Below are positions 6,633-11,889 of a stretch of 11,889 nt of DNA, in pieces (position 1 is the stretch's first letter; each line of letters opens with the position of its first letter). Origin of the DNA: JBAZOY01 sp041648505 (GTDB taxonomy: Bacteria > Desulfobacterota > Syntrophia > Syntrophales > CG2-30-49-12); the NCBI GenBank assembly GCA_041648505.1, contig JBAZOY010000067.1, forward strand, positions 1 to 11,889, read 5' to 3'. The notes under the pieces are model-generated. The model worked only from the letters and a program-made list of their open reading frames with translations, had not been told where the DNA came from and did not search any database. Position numbers and translations under genes: made by a program.

Positions 6633-6816
6633 ATGGGAACAGAGAAAAAAATGTGCGATATGTGCCTGGCGGGAAAATTGTCAGAAACGATTTAGCGTGG
6701 TGACTGATGCATCAGGCAACGTTCATTGCCCGGATTATACGAGGGACCTTGCTATCAAGGAAAAGGACATAGATACTGACAAGGCCGTTCACCTCCCCGT
6801 CGGGAAAGATGATTAG
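6633..6816 (+). pseudogene. Small Cys-rich protein gene broken by a +1 frameshift
   Basis: An ATG at 6633 is preceded by AAAGAGG nine bases upstream. It opens MGTEKKMCDMCLAGK and stops at 6693. In the +1 frame the sequence continues in a protein-like way, with CQKRFSVVTDASGNVHCPDY and an end at the TAG at 6814-6816. Removing one A from the run at 6674-6677 joins both into a 60-residue protein with cysteines in CDMC, GNC and HCPDY. That arrangement suggests a small zinc- or metal-binding protein. I do not recognise a named family. It is either a genuine recent frameshift, a sequencing error in the A-run, or less likely a recoding event. It lies upstream of argS on the same strand and ends shortly before two hairpins. 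Confidence 0.5.
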
Positions 6817-6820
6817 GATA

Positions 6821-6839
6821 CCCCCTTTTTAGCAGGGGG
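6821..6839 (+). other. GC hairpin CCCCC/GGGGG upstream of the argS terminator
   Basis: CCCCC at 6821-6825 and GGGGG at 6835-6839 form a short stem with a 9-base loop, directly after the stop of the small broken ORF. No T-run follows. It may be part of a tandem hairpin arrangement with the terminator that follows. Confidence 0.35.
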
Positions 6840-6845
6840 CGCTTA

Positions 6846-6876
6846 AAAAAAAGTTGGCCTGCGGCCAACTTTTTTT
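6846..6876. terminator. Strong intrinsic terminator hairpin just before argS
   Basis: A perfect 14-base-pair stem has GTTGGCC and GGCCAAC paired around a TGC loop (6860-6862). It is extended by seven A-T pairs and leaves T-runs on both strands, so it could work in either direction. It ends 23 bases before the argS ATG, leaving no room for a complete promoter downstream of it. It ends the small-ORF transcript, may act as an attenuator for argS, or both. Confidence 0.85.
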
Positions 6877-6899
6877 GGTATTGTGGTATTGAAGAACAG

Positions 6900-8564
6900 A
6901 TGAAGAACATATTAACAGTACTGTTGGAAAATGCTGTGAAGGACTGTGTTGAAAGGGGTTTACTGTCAGCAGGGTCACTTCCCTTTATAGAAGTGGATGT
7001 TACCAGGGATATTTCTCATGGTGATTATGCCTCCAATGTCGCAATGGTTTTGGCATCCCGTACCAGGGAGAATCCCCGTAAGATTGCAGAAATTATTTCC
7101 CGTTACATTAATGATCATAACATTATTCTCGAAAAAATAGAGATTGCCGGTCCCGGATTTTTAAATTTTTTCATCAAGCAGGAAGCATGGATGGCAATGC
7201 TTGAAGCTGTAGATACCTTAGGAGATTGTTACGGCACTTCCGGCTTTGGAAACGGCAAAAAGGTCATCGTGGAGTTTGTAAGCGCCAACCCGACGGGGCC
7301 GCTCCATATCGGTCATGCGAGGGGGGCGGTGGTAGGAGATGTCATTGCCAATCTCTTCACGATGTCAGGATTTTCTGTCTTCCGGGAATACTATATTAAT
7401 GATGCGGGCAACCAGATGGATAACCTGGGAAAATCCGCTATGTTTCGTTATTTTGAGTTATTGGGGCTTGAAGTTGAATTTTCCGAAAGTTGCTACCAGG
7501 GGGACTACATTAAGAATATTGCGGCAGAGATTCTTAAAAGGGACGGAGATACTTATCTTGCCATGGATCGGCAGGAGGTTATCCCTGCTTTTACCGATTA
7601 TGCTGCCCACGTGATTATGGCGGAAATCAAAGAGGATTTGCACACCTTTGGTGTGAATTTTGACAGTTACTTCAGTGAGAGAGAGCTTTACAAAGATAAC
7701 GGAGTTAAAAAATTACTTACCGAGCTTGAGGAAAAAGGATTCATCTATCGAGACGGGGAAACTCTCTGGTTCAGGACGACCGATTTTGGAGATGAGAAGG
7801 ACCGGGTTGTCATCAGAAGAAATGGTGAGCCGACTTATTTTGCCGCCGACATTGCCTACCATAAAAACAAGTATCTACGCGGCTTCGATAAGATTATTGA
7901 TATATGGGGCGCCGACCACCATGGCTATATCCCGCGAATGTATGCAGGTATTCAGTCACTGGGCCAACAGAAAGACTCTCTGAAGATTATCCTGGTGCAA
8001 TTGGTAAATCTGATGCGGGACGGTAAGCCCATAGCCATGTCCACAAGGTCTGGAGAGTTTGTGACCCTGAGGGAAGTGGTGGATGAGGTAGGAAAAGACG
8101 CGGCCCGGTACAATTTTCTTATGAGACGGTCGGACAGCCACCTCGATTTTGATTTAGAGCTGGCGAAAAAACAATCCAATGAGAATCCCGTATATTATGT
8201 ACAGTATGCTCATGCACGTATATGCAGTATCTTTAAGCGGGCCCAGGAACAGGGTTATAAAATTCCCTCTTATGCTGATGCGGATTTACAACTACTGAAG
8301 CTTCCCGAGGAAGTGGCATTAATCAAAGCGGTTACCCGTTTCACAGAAGTATTGGAAGGCGCGGCGTTAGCTGTTGAACCCCATCGTTTGACATTTTACC
8401 TGAACGATCTCGCCGCTATTTTCCACAGTTACTACAATAAAAATAGGGTCATTTCCGATGACGAGGGACTCAGCAGGGCAAGGCTGGTTCTGGTAAAATC
8501 CGTCCGTACTGTATTGAGGAATACATTAAAATTGTTAGGTGTTTCAGCTCCAGAGAAGATGTAG
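6900..8564 (+). CDS. argS: Arginyl-tRNA synthetase
   Basis: This 554-residue class I aminoacyl-tRNA synthetase charges tRNA-Arg with arginine using ATP in the cytoplasm. Residues 1-110 form the Arg-tRNA synthetase N-terminal domain. The catalytic core has VEFVSANPTGPLHIGHARGA with the HIGH motif at 136-139, the conserved YYINDAGNQ (164-172), and WGADHHGYIPRM in the Rossmann part. The KMSKS-equivalent is in AMSTRSGE (379-386). The C-terminal anticodon-binding DALR domain begins at about YYVQYAHAR and runs to the end. The length is normal for the family. The ATG at 6900 is preceded only by a weak GAAGAACAG. A strong terminator hairpin lies just upstream, so expression probably depends on readthrough or on a promoter overlapping the hairpin. 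The next gene starts 32 bases downstream. Confidence 0.97.
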   Translation: MKNILTVLLENAVKDCVERGLLSAGSLPFIEVDVTRDISHGDYASNVAMVLASRTRENPRKIAEIISRYINDHNIILEKIEIAGPGFLNFFIKQEAWMAMLEAVDTLGDCYGTSGFGNGKKVIVEFVSANPTGPLHIGHARGAVVGDVIANLFTMSGFSVFREYYINDAGNQMDNLGKSAMFRYFELLGLEVEFSESCYQGDYIKNIAAEILKRDGDTYLAMDRQEVIPAFTDYAAHVIMAEIKEDLHTFGVNFDSYFSERELYKDNGVKKLLTELEEKGFIYRDGETLWFRTTDFGDEKDRVVIRRNGEPTYFAADIAYHKNKYLRGFDKIIDIWGADHHGYIPRMYAGIQSLGQQKDSLKIILVQLVNLMRDGKPIAMSTRSGEFVTLREVVDEVGKDAARYNFLMRRSDSHLDFDLELAKKQSNENPVYYVQYAHARICSIFKRAQEQGYKIPSYADADLQLLKLPEEVALIKAVTRFTEVLEGAALAVEPHRLTFYLNDLAAIFHSYYNKNRVISDDEGLSRARLVLVKSVRTVLRNTLKLLGVSAPEKM

Positions 8565-8595
8565 GACAATAAAAAATTTGAGCTCGGAGCATATA

Positions 8596-9360
8596 ATGTC
8601 CAGGAATACGCGAACATTTGAATTCAAATTAGGTAAACGGGGATTAATCTTGTTTGTCTTCGGGATGTCTCTCCTCTTTTTTTTTGTATATGTTTTTGGC
8701 GTGATGGTAGGGAAAAACATTGATACCTGTCAGGAGAATTTTTTCTGGGGTATTCCTATCCCTGATATGGTTAGAAAAAGAATGACAGCTCCTTCTCATA
8801 AAACGGAGACAGCGGTAGCTGCGAGGGAAGGAAAAGGCGGCAAATCTACAAAAGGGGATGATGATTTCGATCTTACCTTTTACGATACCTTGGCCAAGAA
8901 AGAGGACGAAAGAAAAACTCTTATCACTCCTCCCCAGGAAGTTGAACAAGAAAAAGATGAAAAGCTACCTCCAACGACGATTGCTGAGCATGCCAAAGAA
9001 AAGCCCTCCCCCGTCATTGCCCAGCCGTCAGCTGCAGGGAATTCACACCTTGCTGATAAGCATACCAGAAAAGAGACATCTCCCGTCAAGGAAAAATACC
9101 TGATCCAAATGGTATCTTATAGAGAAAAAGAAAAGGCTGAGAATTTGTTTAAAAGATTGAAGTCCCTTGGGTACCATCCTGTGGTTGTAACGATAGAATT
9201 ACCCGAGAGGGGGAGATGGTTTCGAGTCGTTTTGGATGGGTTTGCAACCCGTGAGAAAGCCCAGGAAGTAGTGAATATTGTGTCTAAGGAAATCAATGGG
9301 TTGACTTGTGTGATACGTTCTGCTGAGGGGTCAAGAGATTCGGAGATCAGGAATAATTAA
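8596..9360 (+). CDS. Membrane-anchored SPOR-domain protein
   Basis: This 254-residue bitopic membrane protein probably binds denuded septal peptidoglycan through its C-terminal SPOR domain. A basic N-terminus is followed by a single membrane helix at about 16-38 (GLILFVFGMSLLFFFVYVFG). A charged, proline-rich, low-complexity linker occupies about 62-165. It contains FDLTFYDTL, a short motif I associate with these proteins. The SPOR domain spans about 166-243 (KYLIQMVSYREKEKAENLF... GRWFRVVLDGFATREKAQEV). The start is taken at the ATG at 8596, six bases after GGAG. An upstream in-frame ATG at 8539 lies inside the argS end and would add 19 residues ahead of the basic N-terminus. It probably shares a transcript with argS and ffh. 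Its exact division or envelope role is unknown. Confidence 0.88.
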   Translation: MSRNTRTFEFKLGKRGLILFVFGMSLLFFFVYVFGVMVGKNIDTCQENFFWGIPIPDMVRKRMTAPSHKTETAVAAREGKGGKSTKGDDDFDLTFYDTLAKKEDERKTLITPPQEVEQEKDEKLPPTTIAEHAKEKPSPVIAQPSAAGNSHLADKHTRKETSPVKEKYLIQMVSYREKEKAENLFKRLKSLGYHPVVVTIELPERGRWFRVVLDGFATREKAQEVVNIVSKEINGLTCVIRSAEGSRDSEIRNN

Positions 9361-9403
9361 GAATAGTAGCGAAAAAAGGAAGCCATCGCAAGGTATGTAA
9401 GTT

Positions 9404-10735
9404 ATGTTTGAAACTCTGACAGAAAAATTAGAGGGCATTTTTAAAAAATTAAAGGGTAGAGGTTCCCTTAATGAAGAAAACGTTGGCTCTGCCCTGAAGG
9501 AAATCCGTCTGGCCCTTCTAGAAGCAGATGTCAATTTTAAAGTTGTCAAGGAATTCATCGAGGACGTCAGGGCAAGGGCAGTAGGCAGGGATGTTCTTGA
9601 CAGCATTACACCCGGACAACAGGTGGTGAAGATTGTCCATGACAGGCTTGTCGCACTGCTGGGTGGAGTAAACACCCAGATAAGGTTCGGTAAACGACAA
9701 CCGTCCTCCATCATGCTGGTTGGTCTCCAGGGAAGTGGTAAAACAACGACGGCAGTCAAGCTTGCTAATCATCTGATAAAGCAGAAGAAAAGAGTTTATC
9801 TTGCTCCTGCTGATGTATACAGGCCTGCAGCCGAAAAGCAATTACGGATTCTTGGTGAACAGGTCGGTGCCGGGATCTTTGAGGCGGAAAATTTGCGAGA
9901 CCCGGTCATGATTTGTGTAGAGGCCGTCAAAGAGGCAGGGAAAAATGGTTATGATACGGTCATTATTGATACGGCAGGCAGGTTGCATATCAACGAAGAG
10001 ATGATGGAAGAATTGAAAAAGATCAAAGATGTGATTGATCCCTCAGAGATTCTTCTTGTGGTTGATGCTATGACAGGCCAGGATGCTGTGAACATGGCAG
10101 GTAAATTTAACGAACTTCTTGGTATAGACGGCGTGATCATGACCAAGATGGATGGTGATGCCCGTGGCGGTGCAGCCCTTTCTCTGAAAGCGGTGATCGG
10201 AAAACCTATCAAGTTTATCGGTGTAGGTGAAAAGATTGAAGCCCTCGATGTTTTTCACCCGGAGCGTATGGCCTCAAGGATTCTCGGCATGGGTGATGTT
10301 CTCTCAATTGTCGAGAAAGCCCAGGCTGCAGTTGATGAAAAGACCGCACGGGAACTCGAAAAGAAAATCCGAAAGAACGAATTTACCCTTGATGATTTCC
10401 AGCAGCAGCTGACCCAAATCAGGAAGATGGGTTCCCTCAAGGATATTATTGGAATGATTCCTGGGCTTGGCAAGATCAAGGCAGCGAAGAATATTTCTCC
10501 GGACGATGGTGAACTGGTCAAAATCACGGCAATAATTGATTCGATGACGAAAAAGGAACGCCTGAATTATCAGATTGTAGATGGCAGGAGGAGGAAGAGG
10601 ATTGCCATGGGAAGCGGTACAAAGGTTCAGGATGTCAACCGGCTGCTGAAAAACTTTGTGGAAATGAGGAAAATGTGGAAAAAGATGACAAAAAAGGGGG
10701 GCATGTCCTTGATGAAGGGTAAATTCCCCTTTTAA
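9404..10735 (+). CDS. ffh: Signal recognition particle GTPase Ffh (SRP54 homologue)
   Basis: This 443-residue protein binds signal sequences of nascent membrane and secreted proteins and, with 4.5S RNA and FtsY, targets ribosomes to the translocon. The N-domain four-helix bundle is at about 1-90. The GTPase G-domain carries the P-loop GLQGSGKTTT (107-116), ADVYRPAAEKQL (136-147), DTAGR (189-193) and TKMDG (247-251). The methionine-rich M-domain occupies about 300-443, with GMIPGLGKIK and the RNA-binding GSGTKVQDVNRLLKNF. The length is that of normal bacterial Ffh. The start follows a weak AAGG. The gene comes 43 bases after the SPOR gene and is followed by rpsP after 69 bases, the usual ffh-rpsP order. 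The last residues KGKFPF precede an A/T-rich end with a possible AAAAGGGG/CCCCTTTT pairing. Confidence 0.97.
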   Translation: MFETLTEKLEGIFKKLKGRGSLNEENVGSALKEIRLALLEADVNFKVVKEFIEDVRARAVGRDVLDSITPGQQVVKIVHDRLVALLGGVNTQIRFGKRQPSSIMLVGLQGSGKTTTAVKLANHLIKQKKRVYLAPADVYRPAAEKQLRILGEQVGAGIFEAENLRDPVMICVEAVKEAGKNGYDTVIIDTAGRLHINEEMMEELKKIKDVIDPSEILLVVDAMTGQDAVNMAGKFNELLGIDGVIMTKMDGDARGGAALSLKAVIGKPIKFIGVGEKIEALDVFHPERMASRILGMGDVLSIVEKAQAAVDEKTARELEKKIRKNEFTLDDFQQQLTQIRKMGSLKDIIGMIPGLGKIKAAKNISPDDGELVKITAIIDSMTKKERLNYQIVDGRRRKRIAMGSGTKVQDVNRLLKNFVEMRKMWKKMTKKGGMSLMKGKFPF

Positions 10736-10783
10736 AAAGAGAAACAATATGTTAAAAACCAAGTATTATTTATCTTTTTGAGG

Positions 10784-10794
10784 AGGAGGTGATC
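10784..10794 (+). promoter_or_regulatory. Extended Shine-Dalgarno sequence for rpsP
   Basis: AGGAGGTGATC matches the complement of the expected 16S rRNA 3' end over 11 bases, and is preceded by a second GAGG repeat (10780-10783). The end of the match is 10 bases from the rpsP ATG at 10805; the GGAGG core is 15 bases away, longer than the usual spacing. Confidence 0.7.
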
Positions 10795-10804
10795 GGTAAA
10801 GATA

Positions 10805-11062
10805 ATGGGAGTTAAAATAAGATTAACACGGAGAGGGGGAAAGGGAAAGCCCTTTTACAGAATTGTAGCGGCTGACTCGAGATCCCCGAGAGATGGTAGA
10901 TTTTTAGAGATTCTAGGGAATTATGATCCTAAAAAGGATCCAGCGGAAATTGTACTTAAAGAGGACCGCATTACCCAATGGCTTTCAAAAGGAGCGCAGC
11001 CGAGTTTGACGGTGTCCCAGTTGCTGAAAAAGAAAGGAATCAAAACTGTAATTAGCTCATAG
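10805..11062 (+). CDS. rpsP: 30S ribosomal protein S16
   Basis: This 85-residue protein is a small basic component of the 30S subunit that binds 16S rRNA and helps assembly. It shows the family's opening MGVKIRLTRRGGKGKPFYRI, then VAADSRSPRDGRFLEILG, NYDPKKDP and the closing helix with DRITQWLSKGAQPS and TVSQLLKKKG. Length and composition are typical. Translation start is supported by a very strong ribosome binding region. It lies between ffh and the KH protein gene, as expected. A hairpin lies 20 bases beyond its stop. Confidence 0.97.
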   Translation: MGVKIRLTRRGGKGKPFYRIVAADSRSPRDGRFLEILGNYDPKKDPAEIVLKEDRITQWLSKGAQPSLTVSQLLKKKGIKTVISS

Positions 11063-11081
11063 ATAATAGCCAATTACTGTG

Positions 11082-11105
11082 AAATTCTCCTCTTAGGGGG
11101 AATTT
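11082..11105 (+). other. Stem-loop between rpsP and the KH gene
   Basis: AAATTCTCC at 11082-11090 and GGGGAATTT at 11097-11105 can form a 9-base-pair stem with one G-U pair and a 6-base loop. No T-run follows. It may be a processing or mRNA-stability element that sets different levels of S16 and the KH protein; function is not shown by sequence. Confidence 0.4.
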
Positions 11106-11202
11106 TAGGGAAGATATCTCGGTCAAGAGCGTTGAAGGTTTTACGGTTAAAGTCACTATCGGAAGGAAAAGTTAACTTAATTAAGAAGTGGAGGTTGTGA
11201 CG

Positions 11203-11433
11203 ATGAAAGAGTTGATCAAGTACATTGCTCAAGCTTTGGTGGATAATCCTGATATGGTTGATGTTTCCGAGGTGGTTGGCGAACAGACTTCTGTAATTGA
11301 ACTGAGAGTAGCAAAAGAAGACCTGGGTAAGGTTATTGGTAAACAGGGAAGGACTGCAAAAGCCATGAGAACTATCCTGAGCGCGGCTTCAACGAAGATA
11401 CGTAAAAGGGCTGTTTTAGAGATCATTGAGTAA
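11203..11433 (+). CDS. KH-domain RNA-binding protein (KhpA/YlqC family)
   Basis: This 76-residue single KH-domain protein binds RNA. In the family it is linked to ribosome maturation and, with KhpB in Gram-positives, to post-transcriptional regulation. The GxxG loop is in GKVIGKQGRTAKAMRTIL (GKQG at 46-49), and the N-terminal KELIKYIAQALVDNPDMV is typical. A GTG at 11188 is in frame, but it lies in the GTGGAGG ribosome binding site, so the ATG at 11203 is the start. The length then equals that of the family. It sits downstream of rpsP as expected. Unusually, the next gene is trmD, not rimM. Confidence 0.93.
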   Translation: MKELIKYIAQALVDNPDMVDVSEVVGEQTSVIELRVAKEDLGKVIGKQGRTAKAMRTILSAASTKIRKRAVLEIIE

Positions 11434-11552
11434 CTTGTTGGATTTAATTGAAACAGGCTGGGGGAAAACTGTCGGTTATCAGTTTTGAATATTAAATGAA
11501 CAAAGAAGTTAGATTACTAAGTGTTTTTTTATGGGAAGGGTTGTAGAAGGCT

Positions 11553-11889
11553 ATGGTAATATTTGATATCCTCACGATCTTTCCCGAGATGTTGGTCTCT
11601 CCTTTTGATTGTTCTCTATTAAAGAGGGCCAGGGAAAGGGGATTGATAGACATTCGTCTCCACAATATCCGAAGTTTTGCTGTGGATAAGCACAGGATGA
11701 CTGATGATGCGCCCTATGGTGGGGGCGGCGGAATGGTAATGAAGGTGGAACCGATTGACAGGACGCTGACAAAGATAGCCCCTGGAAGGGAGCAGGCTCT
11801 TGTTGTCCTCCTGACACCACAGGGTGAGACCTTTAGCCAGGGGATAGCAGAAGAGCTATCATCTTATTCTCAGATAGTTCTTATCTGTG
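11553..11889 (+). CDS. trmD: tRNA (guanine-N1)-methyltransferase, N-terminal part (runs off the right edge)
   Basis: The first 112 codons are visible. TrmD methylates G37 of tRNAs with SAM, which prevents frameshifting. The N-terminal SPOUT region is clear: MVIFDILTIFPEMLVSPFD, then IDIRLHNIRSFAVDKHRMTDD, the PYGGGGGMVMKVEPI loop (54-68) and VVLLTPQGETFSQ, ending at QIVLIC just before the GRYEG-type trefoil knot. The start ATG at 11553 follows AGAAGG at short distance. It lies 119 bases after the KH gene in the place where rimM would normally precede it. The rest of the gene lies outside the window. Confidence 0.96.
   Translation, partial: MVIFDILTIFPEMLVSPFDCSLLKRARERGLIDIRLHNIRSFAVDKHRMTDDAPYGGGGGMVMKVEPIDRTLTKIAPGREQALVVLLTPQGETFSQGIAEELSSYSQIVLIC

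Noticed and set aside
6670..6677. GGGAAAA at the frameshift of the small ORF as a programmed -1 slippery site
   Set aside because: The heptamer is in the right phase for -1 slippage, but the protein-like continuation is in the +1 frame; the -1 frame stops soon without a sensible protein.
10692..10733. AAAAGGGG/CCCCTTTT pairing at the end of ffh as a terminator
   Set aside because: The loop is about 25-27 bases long and inside coding sequence; the operon continues into rpsP, and simple A/G-rich composition explains it.
11465..11486. AAAACTG/CAGTTTT inverted repeat between the KH gene and trmD as a terminator
   Set aside because: The stem is only seven pairs, mostly A-T, with an 8-base loop and no separate T-run.
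1..11889. tRNA, rRNA, CRISPR array or complete insertion sequence
   Set aside because: No cloverleaf, rRNA-like stretch, regularly spaced repeats or transposase gene was seen on reading both strands.

Overview
The window looks like the chromosome of a strictly anaerobic, non-methanogenic bacterium, most likely a deltaproteobacterium in the broad sense (Desulfobacterota, perhaps of the Syntrophales type). The signs are a heterodisulfide-reductase-like/fumarate-reductase-like electron-transfer cluster on the left and, on the right, the order argS - SPOR protein - ffh - rpsP - KH protein - trmD, which is familiar from that group. This placement is inferred from gene content and order; no database was searched.

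Left block (1-2506, all minus strand). In transcription order: a small HdrC-like protein with two [4Fe-4S] motifs, an HdrB-like protein with two CCG-type cysteine domains, an iron-sulfur protein with one plant-type [2Fe-2S] motif and two [4Fe-4S] motifs, and the first 92 codons of what is probably the flavoprotein subunit. Together they look like a cytoplasmic or membrane-associated fumarate reductase/succinate dehydrogenase-like complex exchanging electrons with an Hdr-type module.

Middle block (2630-4888, minus strand). A signal-peptide-bearing ArsB/NhaD-type ion permease with a periplasmic beta-sandwich-like N-terminal domain is followed by a universal stress protein. Parts of the permease are visibly more GC-rich than the flanking genes. 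A 12+1+12 palindrome closes the block on the left, and a 22-base-arm imperfect inverted repeat lies beyond it on the right. A candidate promoter with a perfect TTGACA lies upstream of the permease. A decayed, stop-interrupted response-regulator receiver fragment (5121-5312) lies between this block and the next gene and runs into the inverted repeat.

Next come a YrbG-type calcium/sodium antiporter (5334-6293, minus) and a 606-base divergent gap. The gap holds a small cysteine-rich ORF broken by a frameshift (6633-6816), a GC hairpin and a strong intrinsic terminator hairpin ending only 23 bases before argS.

Right block (6900-11889, plus strand): argS, a membrane-anchored SPOR-domain protein, ffh (SRP GTPase), rpsP, a KhpA-like KH protein and the start of trmD. 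This is a translation/secretion operon. The notable feature is that rimM, which normally sits between the KH gene and trmD, is absent. Only 119 bases separate those two genes, and they contain a short, possibly RimM-like, broken reading frame.
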